In this document: positions 35,343 through 44,431 of the stretch, in pieces | Layout: every line of letters starts with the position of its first letter | How positions within the stretch are numbered: the first letter of the stretch is position 1 | Source: Spirochaetia bacterium | GTDB lineage: Bacteria > Spirochaetota > Spirochaetia > Treponematales > Treponemataceae | NCBI GenBank assembly: GCA_900769985.1 | Contig: CAAGIS010000143.1 | Coordinates: 1-64,000 of the forward strand | Length of the DNA: 64,000 nucleotides | Reading direction: 5' to 3' | The notes under the pieces: model-generated | The model's database searches: none | Told to the model about the DNA's origin: nothing | What the model saw: the letters and a program-made list of their open reading frames with translations, nothing else | Position numbers and translations under genes: made by a program

Positions 35343-37433
35343 TTAATTAATTTCTGCAATTGTTTGGTCAGCGTTAATCTGAGAAGCAGGCTGTGCAATA
35401 AAGTGAACTTTACCGGCAAATCCTGCTTTGATTTCAAGTTCCATTTTCATTGATTCAATCATAATGATTGTTGTATCAGGTTTTACTGAGTCACCTTCTG
35501 CAACTGCATATTTAAGAATCGTTCCTGCAACAGGTGCTTTTACTGGTTTTCCGCCTGTAGAAGCAGCAGGGGCAACAGGAGCTGGCTGTGAAGGAGCTGC
35601 AGTAGGTGCATTTTGAACAGGAGCTACAGGAGCGGCTGGGGCTGCAACAGTTCCACCGAGAGTTGCAAGAACCTGCTCTGCCGTAATTTGAGAACCAGGC
35701 TGAACTACAAAGTTAATAGTTCCGTTTTCTGGTGCTTTGACTTCAAGTTCCATTTTCATAGATTCAAGAACAATTACTGTATCGCCTTTTTTTACCTGAG
35801 TTCCGTTTGCAACTGCATGTTTAAGAAGGGTTCCTGCAACAGGAGCTTTGATTTCTGTTCCGCCTGTAACTACAGGTGCTGATGCAACAGGCTGAACTGC
35901 AGGAGTTGCTCCCGGTGCACCGAATGTTACGTTGTATGTCTGTCCGTTTACAGTAATGTTGCTTCCGTTTGAAGTAACGTTGTATGGAGTTCCGTTTACA
36001 GTAACTGTGTAAGAACCGTTTGAAGCTTGTTTTGCAGGTTCTGCTTTTGGTGTTTCAACAATTCCGAATGATGATTTTGCATCAACAGGGCCATTTGCTC
36101 TTGTTTTGAAGAAACCTGGTGCTACTTTCGGGAACATTGCATAAGTCAAAACGTCTTCGTCAGAACCGTTACCGCCAGCTTCTTTTGCTTTTACTACGAG
36201 GTCGTCCCATTCATTTGGAAGTTCGTCTGCAGGGCGGCATGTAACAGGATTTTCAAGTCCTACTTGTGCAAGAGCTTTCTTTACAAGTTCTGCGTTTGGT
36301 TCTGCAGGAAGTTTTCCGTATCTGCCTACGAGAAGGTCTGCAAATTCGCCTGTCATTCTTTCGTAGCGTCCGAACAGTACGTTGAATACGGCCTGTGTTC
36401 CGACAATTTGAGATGTCGGAGTAACAAGAGGAACGTAACCTACATCTTTATGAACGTTTACGAGTTCCTTGAGAACGTCATCCATTTTGTCTGCTTTGCC
36501 CTGCTGTTTAAGCTGGCTTTCAAGATTAGACAACATTCCGCCTGGAACTTGAGATGCAAGAATTCTTGTGTCTGCACCGAGGAATTTTGATTCAAGCGAA
36601 GCATAATGAGTACGAACTTCGCGGAAGTATGCAGCAATTTCAAGAAGTGCATTGATGTCGAGGTCTGTGTCGTATTCAGTTCCTTTGAGCATTTCTACTA
36701 TAGTTTCTGTTGCAGAATGAGAAGTTCCCATAGCCATAGAAGAAATTGCAGTGTCGAGAACGTCTGCACCGGCTTCTGCGGCTTTGAGCAGTGTTGCAAC
36801 AGAAAGACCTGTAGTTGCGTGAGTATGAATCTGAACAGGAATGTCAACTTTTGCCTTGATTGCCTTTACAAGGTCGTAAGCGGCATAAGGTTTTAAAAGA
36901 CCTGACATATCTTTAATACAGATTGAATCTGCGCCGAATTCTGCATAAGTCTTTGCAAGTTCAGCGTATTTTTCGTTTGTGTGATATGGAGTTACGGCAT
37001 AAGAGATTGCCATCTGAACGTGTTTGCCTGTTTTTTTTGCAGCATCAGCAGAACGCTTTAAGTTGCGCGGGTCGTTGCACGCATCAAAAATTCTGAAAAC
37101 GCCGATTCCGTTTTTTGCACATGTTTCTACAAATTTATCAACTACATCATCAGCATAATGGCGGTAACCCAAAAGGTTCTGACCGCGCAAAAGCATTTGA
37201 ATCGGTGTATTAGGACAGGCTTTTGCTAAAGTTCTAAGGCGCTCCCATGGATCTTCATTTAGAAAGCGGATACAAGAGTCATAAGTTGCTCCGCCCCAGC
37301 CTTCGAGGCTCCAGAACCCGATTTTGTCGAGTTTTTCAAGTGCAGGAACCATATCAGCAGTAGTCATGCGTGTCGCATGCAAACTCTGATGAGCATCGCG
37401 CAAAACTAATTCTGTTAATTTAATTTTAGCCAT
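35343..37433 (-). CDS. oadA: Oxaloacetate decarboxylase alpha subunit with two biotinyl domains
   Basis: This 696-residue protein has an N-terminal carboxyltransferase barrel ('LVLRDAHQSLHATRM', residues 9-23; metal-binding 'QIHTHATTG' near 206) and a C-terminal conserved carboxylase domain. It takes CO2 from oxaloacetate and puts it on biotin, for the membrane subunit to release with sodium export. Most family members have one biotin domain and about 600 residues; this one has two, with ESMKMELE motifs at 557-564 and 660-667 (biotin lysines about Lys560 and Lys663), separated by a Pro/Ala-rich linker. A short 'TVNGTPYNVT'/'TVNGQTYNVT' repeat precedes them. Confidence 0.95.
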   Translation of the reverse strand: MAKIKLTELVLRDAHQSLHATRMTTADMVPALEKLDKIGFWSLEGWGGATYDSCIRFLNEDPWERLRTLAKACPNTPIQMLLRGQNLLGYRHYADDVVDKFVETCAKNGIGVFRIFDACNDPRNLKRSADAAKKTGKHVQMAISYAVTPYHTNEKYAELAKTYAEFGADSICIKDMSGLLKPYAAYDLVKAIKAKVDIPVQIHTHATTGLSVATLLKAAEAGADVLDTAISSMAMGTSHSATETIVEMLKGTEYDTDLDINALLEIAAYFREVRTHYASLESKFLGADTRILASQVPGGMLSNLESQLKQQGKADKMDDVLKELVNVHKDVGYVPLVTPTSQIVGTQAVFNVLFGRYERMTGEFADLLVGRYGKLPAEPNAELVKKALAQVGLENPVTCRPADELPNEWDDLVVKAKEAGGNGSDEDVLTYAMFPKVAPGFFKTRANGPVDAKSSFGIVETPKAEPAKQASNGSYTVTVNGTPYNVTSNGSNITVNGQTYNVTFGAPGATPAVQPVASAPVVTGGTEIKAPVAGTLLKHAVANGTQVKKGDTVIVLESMKMELEVKAPENGTINFVVQPGSQITAEQVLATLGGTVAAPAAPVAPVQNAPTAAPSQPAPVAPAASTGGKPVKAPVAGTILKYAVAEGDSVKPDTTIIMIESMKMELEIKAGFAGKVHFIAQPASQINADQTIAEIN

Positions 37434-37435
37434 AT

Positions 37436-37693
37436 TTAATTTCCTTCCTTATTTTTAAGTGCGGTAGCAATTGCTGCTACAACGGCATTAGTATCGACAT
37501 TGTTTGCAGGAGCAGAAGACTGTGAAGAACTCTGTTTTGTTTCTGCAGGAACATCTTTGTCCAGTTTAAGTGCATGCAGGATTCCGTGAAGTGCATACAT
37601 ACAAATAATTAAGATAATCAGAAATGAAAAGACAACTCCCATTCCTAATAAGGTCAAAATTCCACTTTGACCAAGCATATCAACTATTGTCAT
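37436..37693 (-). CDS. oadG: Oxaloacetate decarboxylase gamma-type subunit (OadG family)
   Basis: This 85-residue protein has one membrane helix (about residues 12-35, 'TLLGMGVVFSFLIILIICMYA') and a Ser/Ala/Asn-rich, mobile tail, as in OadG, which holds the alpha subunit at the membrane. It lies two bases before oadA. ATG 37693 is preferred over a TTG four codons upstream; a GGGGG run serves as a weak ribosome site. The sequence is less conserved than the other subunits, so the call relies on size, helix and context. Confidence 0.85.
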   Translation of the reverse strand: MTIVDMLGQSGILTLLGMGVVFSFLIILIICMYALHGILHALKLDKDVPAETKQSSSQSSAPANNVDTNAVVAAIATALKNKEGN

Positions 37694-37807
37694 AAAGACC
37701 CCCAAAATAACTCTCAGAACCTGTTTTTTTTATTTTTCCTCTGCGGAATTTTTTATGAAAAAAAACGGCTAAGACATTTTAGCATATAATTATCTTCTAT
37801 TCAATTA

Positions 37808-37846
37808 TGCAGAATTTAAATGCAGAATTTAAATGTGGAATTTAAA
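37808..37846. repeat. Three 13-bp tandem repeats upstream of oadG
   Basis: TGCAGAATTTAAA occurs twice in direct succession and once as TGTGGAATTTAAA, between the oad operon and the barrel-like gene. Confidence 0.8.
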
Positions 37847-37890
37847 ATGAACTCAAAAGGGCTTGAAAAGAACTTAAAAAAAAAGTTGAA

Positions 37891-38592
37891 CTAAAAAATA
37901 AATCGTGCAGCGATGTTTATGACAGTTCCGTCAAGACCACGACCGTCGGCTAATGAACCTATGCAAAAATATGCTTTTGCAACGATTCCTGCCCTGAGCG
38001 AAGCTGTAATTTTGTAATCCCATGCAATGAAAATTTCAGGATACAAGAATCTTGCATTGCTCCAGAACCATTTTGAAATTTCGTCTGTATCACTTTGTGC
38101 AGTTCCTGTTGCGCCATAATCATTCTGCTTTACTCCGTTTGATAAAAGCGAAAGGCGAATTAAAAATCCAAGTCCACATCCGGCAGAAAAAGTGTTTTCT
38201 GCAAAGTGAAAGTTAAAGCCGACAGGAATATCGAGCATAAAGCATAATACTGTAGCAGTACGATGTTCGACTTCTGCAGGCAATGCGTTTTTTCCATCGT
38301 AAAGATAGTACATTGACCAGAAGTCAATCTTTGGTTCAAGAGAAATAAAATCCGTAAAATTAATTACAGCACCGCCACCGATTAAAAAGCTGACAGGCGA
38401 AGGCGCACTTTTTTCTTTTGATGCAGTGTTTACTGTAATCTGAGTTCCTGTGTTAAAATAAGGATGAACTGAAAAAGATTTTTCTTTGGTACTCAGATTG
38501 CTATCAGAAATTTTTTCTTCCTGACAGAACGCAATTGAAGAAAAGAGGAAAATAAAAAAAACGGCAGGAACTTTTTTTAAAAACAAAATCAT
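37891..38592 (-). CDS. Putative outer-membrane barrel-like protein
   Basis: This 233-residue protein has a signal peptide (cleavage after 'SSIAFC', residue about 23) and many alternating amphipathic strands, ending 'TVINIAARFIF', an aromatic terminal strand typical of outer-membrane beta-barrels. It has no clear family. GGGAG precedes the ATG. The protein at 47216 has the same overall plan (ends with an aromatic strand 'VGARYHF'), so the two may belong to one group of small treponemal barrels. Confidence 0.65.
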   Translation of the reverse strand: MILFLKKVPAVFFIFLFSSIAFCQEEKISDSNLSTKEKSFSVHPYFNTGTQITVNTASKEKSAPSPVSFLIGGGAVINFTDFISLEPKIDFWSMYYLYDGKNALPAEVEHRTATVLCFMLDIPVGFNFHFAENTFSAGCGLGFLIRLSLLSNGVKQNDYGATGTAQSDTDEISKWFWSNARFLYPEIFIAWDYKITASLRAGIVAKAYFCIGSLADGRGLDGTVINIAARFIF

Positions 38593-38628
38593 TAATCTCC
38601 CATAAAAAGTGCGGTTTTTATCTTAGGA

Positions 38629-38665
38629 AACACTGAATAAATCCTATTGAGGATTTTTCAGTGTT
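38629..38665. repeat. Palindromic intergenic element, copy 1
   Basis: Arms AACACTGA and TCAGTGTT plus inner arms AAATCCT and AGGATTT make a hairpin. The following bases AACCTTGAAT are shared with copy 2 at 39945. Confidence 0.85.
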
Positions 38666-38699
38666 AACCTTGAATATCCCTTACAATCTTGTATTTATT

Positions 38700-39896
38700 T
38701 TAAAAATCATTATACAAAACTTTTTCTAAGTCAACACTTAAAAAACCTGCTCTGCCTGTTTCATAAAAAGAAACTTCTTCCCATGCGACATAAAGAAAAC
38801 TTCCTGAAATTCCAAAATCAGAATAGACAAAATTTTCAGGAAGCTTTGGAAGCCGCAGTGCAATTGTCCTTGAATTATTTAATATATGTTTGTTATAAAG
38901 TGCTCCGGAAAAATACATTGTGCCGTCTTTAAAAACTGCGGCAACCCAAGTGTCAGACAGTTGAACTTTGCCTTCTGCTGTAACGCTGTTTTTGTTAGTT
39001 TTGTTTTCGTAAAATCTTGAGGATGGTCCGCCTGCTGTCTTGCACTCGATTGAAAAATTAAAATTTTCTGGAAGGCAGGTAAACAGTTTTTTTACGCGCT
39101 CGGGTGCTTCTGAAAACGAATTAATTCTTTTACATCTTCTAAATTCATCTTCCGAAGATGATTGAATGTTTATCTTTTTCTCTGTGCTTAATACAGATTT
39201 TGACGGCACAATCGAAAGAAGCGGTAAAGACGGTTTCCATTTTAAATATGAAAACTCAGTTTTGTTTTCAAGCGAATTTTTTATGCAATAAAACCAGTAA
39301 GTTCCGTCCCAAAAAAAATCATTTACCTGCGAAGTTGGCGGAAGATTTAACGACAGCGAATTTAAAATCGGAAAAAAGATTTTTGATTCTTTGTCAAATT
39401 GTGCAAGAATAGGAAAATCGCCTGCGTTATGTTCACTTGAAGTCGTGTTGAAAAAATTATTTTTATAAAGTGAAAAGACAGGATTGCCGCTCATAAAAAC
39501 AATTCCTTCTGCAGTGATGTTTTTAAATATCATTTTGTCTGCAAAAACATTTTTTTTGTCGCCGTCAAATTCAATTATGCCGAGATGGTTAACGAGTGCA
39601 TAGACTTTGGGGTTTGCAGCGTTTACACTGTTTTCTGAATTTACGGAAGCTGTCTGACCTATTCCCGAAATGCGCAGGCTTTCTGTCCAGGGCTTTTTTA
39701 TGACAAGAGGCGCATTGCCCGGCAAATCAATTTCTTCAAAGCCGTCGCTTTTAAGATAGTACCAGCAGTGAGTCGTAATCTGTTTTCTGGATTCTGTATT
39801 GTCCGCATTATTCAGTTCTGCTTTTTTTGAACAGGAAGAAAAAACTGCAATTATGGAATTTATAATGAATAATCTGAATAAAAAATTTTTTTTCAT
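38700..39896 (-). CDS. Hypothetical lipoprotein
   Basis: This 398-residue protein has lipobox FSSC (Cys22) and then a mostly beta-strand region with repeated short 'W-Y' and 'F-Y' patterns that could be beta-propeller-like ('VYALVNHLGIIEFDGDKK', 'MYFSGALYNKH'). I do not recognise the family. AAGGA precedes the ATG. It is flanked on both sides by copies of the palindromic element, which is unusual and suggests a shared duplication or a mobile origin for the gene block. Another lipoprotein with a similar pattern lies at 47870. Confidence 0.65.
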   Translation of the reverse strand: MKKNFLFRLFIINSIIAVFSSCSKKAELNNADNTESRKQITTHCWYYLKSDGFEEIDLPGNAPLVIKKPWTESLRISGIGQTASVNSENSVNAANPKVYALVNHLGIIEFDGDKKNVFADKMIFKNITAEGIVFMSGNPVFSLYKNNFFNTTSSEHNAGDFPILAQFDKESKIFFPILNSLSLNLPPTSQVNDFFWDGTYWFYCIKNSLENKTEFSYLKWKPSLPLLSIVPSKSVLSTEKKINIQSSSEDEFRRCKRINSFSEAPERVKKLFTCLPENFNFSIECKTAGGPSSRFYENKTNKNSVTAEGKVQLSDTWVAAVFKDGTMYFSGALYNKHILNNSRTIALRLPKLPENFVYSDFGISGSFLYVAWEEVSFYETGRAGFLSVDLEKVLYNDF

Positions 39897-39944
39897 AAAA
39901 AATCCTTACTAAAAATATCGGACAGATTTTTAATTATATTAAGT

Positions 39945-39984
39945 AACACTGAATAAATGATATTGAAGATTTTTTTTCAGTGTT
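39945..39984. repeat. Palindromic intergenic element, copy 2
   Basis: Same arms as copy 1 (AACACTGA / TCAGTGTT) with a longer T-run in the middle. It lies upstream of the lipoprotein start at 39896, in the gap after lptB. Confidence 0.85.
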
Positions 39985-40081
39985 AACCTTGAATGTAGCA
40001 ATTGGACTGAAATTGTGATAGATTTGTACTTAAGTTAAGTCCTTTCAAGTTAATTGGACAGGTGTGGTTTTAAATACATTG

Positions 40082-40870
40082 TTACATTTCAAAATCTGTT
40101 CCAAGATAAATCTTGCGTGCTTCTTCTGACTTGAGGATTTCTTCTTTAGAGCCTTGTGTTATTATCTGTCCGCTGTTAATGATTATCGAACGGTCTGTAA
40201 TTTCGAGTGTATCGCGTACGTTGTGGTCTGTAATTAAAATTCCGATTCCGCGTCTGGCAAGGAGTTTTATTAGCGCTTTGATGTCGGCAACGGCAATCGG
40301 GTCTATGCCTGCAAACGGTTCATCGAGCAGTAAAAATTTTGGCTGAATTGCAAGTGAGCGCGCAATTTCTGTTCTCCGCCTCTCTCCGCCTGAAAGTGTG
40401 TAAGCTTTTTGCCGCCTGATTTTTGTAATTGCAAATTCTTCGATTAATTGTTCGAGAGCGGCTTTTTTCTGAACTTTTGTCAAATCACGTCGCGTTTCCA
40501 AAACTGACCAGATGTTGTCTTCGACTGTCATCTTTTTGAAAACAGACGGTTCTTGCGGAAGGTAGGAAATTCCTTTTTGCGCTCTTTTATACATCGGAAG
40601 TTTAGTGACACATTCTTCATCGAGGAAAACTTCGCCCTGATTCGGTTTATGAAATCCGACAATCATATAAAATGTCGTTGTCTTTCCTGAACCATTTGGT
40701 CCTAAAAGTCCGAGTACTTCGCCTGTGTTCATTGAAAAATCAATTCCCTTTACGACTTTTTTTTTGCCAAAACTTTTGTAAAGACTTGATACTCTGAGCG
40801 TGTGCTTTTCAACTGTCTGCGGATTTTCGTTTTGTCTTTCTAAATTTTTTTCTAAGATTTTATCACTCAT
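40082..40870 (-). CDS. lptB: LPS-type export ABC ATPase LptB
   Basis: This 262-residue protein has Walker A 'GPNGSGKTT' near residue 50, signature 'LSGGERRRTEIARSLA' near 155 and Walker B 'FLLLDEPFAGIDP'. The ERRRTEIARSLA signature with 'EPFAGIDPIAV' is characteristic of LptB. LptB energises transport of lipopolysaccharide, or perhaps glycolipid, from the inner to the outer membrane. The start at 40870 lies within the end of the LptC-like gene; the frame further upstream overlaps that gene and was discarded. Treponemes are thought to lack LPS, which makes the substrate interesting. Confidence 0.92.
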   Translation of the reverse strand: MSDKILEKNLERQNENPQTVEKHTLRVSSLYKSFGKKKVVKGIDFSMNTGEVLGLLGPNGSGKTTTFYMIVGFHKPNQGEVFLDEECVTKLPMYKRAQKGISYLPQEPSVFKKMTVEDNIWSVLETRRDLTKVQKKAALEQLIEEFAITKIRRQKAYTLSGGERRRTEIARSLAIQPKFLLLDEPFAGIDPIAVADIKALIKLLARRGIGILITDHNVRDTLEITDRSIIINSGQIITQGSKEEILKSEEARKIYLGTDFEM

Positions 40871-42032
40871 TTTCTGTGCCTGCTTTCTTTTCTTCTTTTT
40901 TTGTCGTCGTAACAGAACCACGGATATTTCCGTCCATCGTAATTTCTTCTGTCTGCATATCAAATCTTATGCTCTGCGCCCTGAATGTGTCTTCTTCTTG
41001 TTTTACGACGGCATTGCCGCTTAGTTCCAGAATCTGTTCTTTTTTTCTGTAAATCGAATAAGCGCCTGTGCAGATGTTCTTTTTTTGTCTGAGGCTAACG
41101 TCAATCTGCATTATTGCAATGTCGAGGTTCTGGTCATATTCTATGTTCTGTGCTTTTGCAATGACATCGTTTTTTAAATCTTTGAGTTCAACATTGCCAG
41201 AAAGAATTACGATTTTTGTGTCCTGATTATATTCAAGTGAACTGGCAGAAAACTCAATTTCTGATTCTGTGCTTTTTCCGCTGATATCGCCGCTCGCCTT
41301 GATTATATTAAAGTCTTTGCCGCATAGTTCGATTGTATCTGCATTGATTTCCATTGATGAACTTTTGACTTCTGCATTTCCGCTTAAAACGGTCGAGTTT
41401 TTGTCGCTTTTGGAATCAGAAATGCTGCCCTGCATTGAGTCGCCTGAAAAAGTAATTTTTTCTTTTGTATTGTCTTTTTTGTTTGAAACAAGCTGTGTGC
41501 CTGTTACGGAATCTGAAAATAAAAAAGAGTTGCTTACGGCGCTCGCACTGAAATTTCTGCCAGAAACAGTAAAGTCGTCTTTTTGAATTTCAATTTTTGA
41601 ATTTTTTGCAGAGACGAGTTGTTCTGTTTTTCCATTCCAGCTTAAAGTGTCGCCGGAAATTTTTATGTTTTGAGACTCATCAAAAAATTCTATTCCGTCA
41701 AAAAATTTAAATATTTCTTCGCCTGAGTCTGCGCTGATTAAAGTTGCTTTGCCTGAAGAAGTCTTTTTATTGTCAGAATCGAACATTGAAAAATCCGCAT
41801 CTTTTATAAAAGCAAGAGATGAGTCTTTGTATTGTTCAACAGTGCTGCCTGAAAGTTCAAGTGTCTTTTTATTATCTGAGTATTGCGTAAGGTGAAGGTT
41901 TGTAAAAGTTAACTGAGGAATGTTTTTTTCAGAGCTGTTTTCTTTTTGATATTTCAGTGAACAGCTGGAAAGCAAAAATAATGCTGAAAGAGAAATCAAG
42001 AATAAATTTAGAACTGAATTTTTTATCTTCAT
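40863..42032 (-). CDS. LptC/LptA-like export lipoprotein
   Basis: This 389-residue protein begins with lipobox LSSC (Cys24), then has a strand-rich region that resembles LptC (about 35-120) and several OstA/LptA repeats (for example 'ILSGNVELKDLKNDVIAKAQNIEYDQ' split over residues about 290-315 and 'LELSGNAVVKQEEDTFRAQSIRF' near 350). LptC and LptA are normally separate proteins forming a bridge for lipid across the periplasm; here one chain seems to do both. It overlaps lptB by eight bases. ATG 42032 is taken because it puts the signal peptide at the start; 42038 is possible. Confidence 0.82.
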   Translation of the reverse strand: MKIKNSVLNLFLISLSALFLLSSCSLKYQKENSSEKNIPQLTFTNLHLTQYSDNKKTLELSGSTVEQYKDSSLAFIKDADFSMFDSDNKKTSSGKATLISADSGEEIFKFFDGIEFFDESQNIKISGDTLSWNGKTEQLVSAKNSKIEIQKDDFTVSGRNFSASAVSNSFLFSDSVTGTQLVSNKKDNTKEKITFSGDSMQGSISDSKSDKNSTVLSGNAEVKSSSMEINADTIELCGKDFNIIKASGDISGKSTESEIEFSASSLEYNQDTKIVILSGNVELKDLKNDVIAKAQNIEYDQNLDIAIMQIDVSLRQKKNICTGAYSIYRKKEQILELSGNAVVKQEEDTFRAQSIRFDMQTEEITMDGNIRGSVTTTKKEEKKAGTENE

Positions 42033-42118
42033 AATCATAAATAGTATAATGTAAAATTCTAAGTTAATAAATAAAGAATTCCTGTTTTTATTTTTTTTGC
42101 CGCAATGCAGATTTTCAA

Positions 42119-42147
42119 TAGACAAAAAATGTGATAAAGATTACAGT
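42119..42147 (+). promoter_or_regulatory. Promoter of the AI-2E gene, leaderless type
   Basis: TAGACA (42119-42124), 17 bases, and TACAGT (42142-42147) lie seven bases before ATG 42155. No ribosome site is present. Confidence 0.55.
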
Positions 42148-42154
42148 TTTTATT

Positions 42155-43258
42155 ATGGACGATAGAAATAGCAAAAACAACCTTCAGTCTTTTTTTATTT
42201 TTGCCCTGCTCATTCTTTTTCTCGGAACGTGCATTGCAATGATGTATCCTTTCTTTACTGTAATTTTATGGACAATTTTTCTTTACATAATTTTCAGACC
42301 ACTGCATTTGAAGATTGTTTCAAAATTTGACAGATCAAAAAAACTGTTCAAAGTGCGCAAGCATCTTCTTGCAGCAGCGTTTGCGTTAGGAATTCTTCTG
42401 CTTATAATTATTCCTGTTGTGTTTATCGTAATTCTTTTGTTTAAAGAACTTTCTCAGTTTATGCAGGGACTGACTAATTTCTTAAAAAACAACCCTTTGA
42501 TTTTTTCGCCTGACGGGCCTTTTAGTAAAATTTTCGGGCTGTTTGAAAAATTTGGAGTGACAATTCCTGATTTTGACATATCGGATATAAGGAATTATTT
42601 AATTCAATTTACGCAATCGTATAGTTCAAAAGTTTTGTCTATGGGAACTTCCATTTTGAGCAAGGCAGGAAATTTTTTGATTTCGCTTTTGTTCATTGTG
42701 TTTGCCTTGTATTTTTGTTTTCTTGACGGTCATTATCTTGGTACTGTCATCAAGCAGGCGATTCCAGTAAAGACAGAATATATGAATATCCTGTCAAAAA
42801 AATTTACTGAGATTACGCGGAATTTGTTTTCAGGTTATATTCTTGTGGCGCTTTATCAGGGGGTAGCATCGTTTATAATTATGACGGTGTTCGGTGTTAA
42901 GGGCGCGCTGCTTTTTTCTGTCGTGCTGATGTTTGCTTCGTTTATTCCGCTGTTCGGGGCATCTATTGTATGGCTTCCGATTGGAATTGTCCTGTGCTTT
43001 ACATCGACTTTAGTAAAAGGAATTCTTTTTATAATAATCTGCGGTTTTTGCGTAAGCCTGCTTGATAATTTTTTGAGGCCTTTCCTTTTAAAAGACAGAA
43101 TCAACGTTCACCCTTTGATTATATTTTTTGCAATTTTAGGTGGAATAAAAGTATTCGGAATGAACGGTCTTATTCTCGGACCTCTGACTGTAATTTTATT
43201 CTTTACTGTTTTAAATCTTTTGCTGAATAAAAAAGAACTTCCGCTTGAGGCTGACTGA
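42155..43258 (+). CDS. AI-2E/PerM-family permease
   Basis: This 367-residue membrane protein has seven or eight helices and the family motif 'FGVKGALLFSVVLMFASFIP' near residue 245, with 'LLDNFLRPFLLKDRINVHPL' near 300. The family includes TqsA and PerM exporters and Na+/H+ antiporters, so the substrate is unclear. The start at 42155 agrees with the promoter spacing; an ATG eight codons earlier would lie inside the promoter. It is divergent from the lptC-like gene. Confidence 0.88.
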   Translation: MDDRNSKNNLQSFFIFALLILFLGTCIAMMYPFFTVILWTIFLYIIFRPLHLKIVSKFDRSKKLFKVRKHLLAAAFALGILLLIIIPVVFIVILLFKELSQFMQGLTNFLKNNPLIFSPDGPFSKIFGLFEKFGVTIPDFDISDIRNYLIQFTQSYSSKVLSMGTSILSKAGNFLISLLFIVFALYFCFLDGHYLGTVIKQAIPVKTEYMNILSKKFTEITRNLFSGYILVALYQGVASFIIMTVFGVKGALLFSVVLMFASFIPLFGASIVWLPIGIVLCFTSTLVKGILFIIICGFCVSLLDNFLRPFLLKDRINVHPLIIFFAILGGIKVFGMNGLILGPLTVILFFTVLNLLLNKKELPLEAD

Positions 43259-43302
43259 TTGTAAATTGACTTGATTAAAAATTGCAGGTTTTAAATTTCT
43301 GA

Positions 43303-44409
43303 TTAATTGAAAATCGGATAGCAGTCAAAACCGGCAGTCTTTAATAACATTCCCATATTTCCTTTTTCGTTTTCGTCAACGATGACAATGTAGTATACGT
43401 TGCCTGATGCACGGATTTCTTTTTCTATGACGGCATCAAAGCCTTTTTCTTTTAACCTGTCTGCAAGAACCTGTGCATTTTCTTTTTTGGCGAAAAGACC
43501 GACCTGCTGACGTTTGACTTTTTCACTTTCAGAAGAGCCTGATTTATTCTGTACTTCGTCTGTTTTTGCAACTTCGATTGAAACTGATTTTTCGCTGCTT
43601 ATGGAATTTGCTTTAGTGTTGTTTGCATCTGCCAGCGCATTTCCTTTTCGGACTACGAAGAACCAGAACGGTGTCGGCATCAAAGATGAATTTCCTGTTA
43701 TGATGCTTGATTCTATGCTGCCAGGAAATTTAGTTGTTAAAATATCTGCTGCACTTTTGTCTTCGCTTATGTACCAAAGAGAAAATAAAATTGAAGTCAT
43801 TACAGATTCCATGCTCTGCATTTTTGAATAGGCATTGAGCATTACGATTATTTCGTCAAGATCAGACTCTGACTGAGCTTCGCAAAGTCCGCACCAAAGT
43901 TCGTATAATTTAATTTTTGCGATGATTTTTTCATCTTTTGAATTTCTTACGCTTGAATTAAGATAGCTCCTTGCAGTTTTTGAATCTCCGCAATTGAGGC
44001 TGCATCTGACTGCATCAAGGACAAGGATGCTTGAAGTTTTCTTAAGCATATTATAGGCGATTTTTTCTGCCGGTCTTGCATCTTTTTTTAGAATGAAAGA
44101 ATTTATTTCTGCCTGCGAAACTGAAATGCCTGCTGCTTTTGCAAAAGACGTGCTCGCATCTTTATACAAAGAAGCCTGCTCTTGAATTGAACCTGTAAAG
44201 GCAAAAAGAATTCTTTTGTCCAGATTTGATTTTTCATTTTCAATCTGGGACAGTAAATATTCAATTGATTTTTCGACAGTGTCCTGTTCAAGACTTTTTT
44301 CGATTGCCGTTATTGCTGAAGTTCCTGCAGAATTCTGCGCAAAAATAGAAAAAATATTTGCGATGAATAAAATGACAAAAAATTTTCTACAATTAAATTT
44401 TAAATTCAT
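43303..44409 (-). CDS. SPOR-domain protein
   Basis: This 368-residue protein has a signal peptide (cleavage near 'SIFAQ', residue 25), a helical repeat region like tetratricopeptide motifs (about 40-220), a Ser/Lys-rich linker and a C-terminal SPOR domain (about 300-368, 'QQVGLFAKKENAQVLADRLK'). SPOR domains bind glycan strands without stem peptides at the division site. It is the last gene of the folD-miaB operon. A cell-division or envelope role is likely from the SPOR domain. Confidence 0.85.
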   Translation of the reverse strand: MNLKFNCRKFFVILFIANIFSIFAQNSAGTSAITAIEKSLEQDTVEKSIEYLLSQIENEKSNLDKRILFAFTGSIQEQASLYKDASTSFAKAAGISVSQAEINSFILKKDARPAEKIAYNMLKKTSSILVLDAVRCSLNCGDSKTARSYLNSSVRNSKDEKIIAKIKLYELWCGLCEAQSESDLDEIIVMLNAYSKMQSMESVMTSILFSLWYISEDKSAADILTTKFPGSIESSIITGNSSLMPTPFWFFVVRKGNALADANNTKANSISSEKSVSIEVAKTDEVQNKSGSSESEKVKRQQVGLFAKKENAQVLADRLKEKGFDAVIEKEIRASGNVYYIVIVDENEKGNMGMLLKTAGFDCYPIFN

Positions 44410-44431
44410 TAAAGTGCTGTAATTCCTTCTA

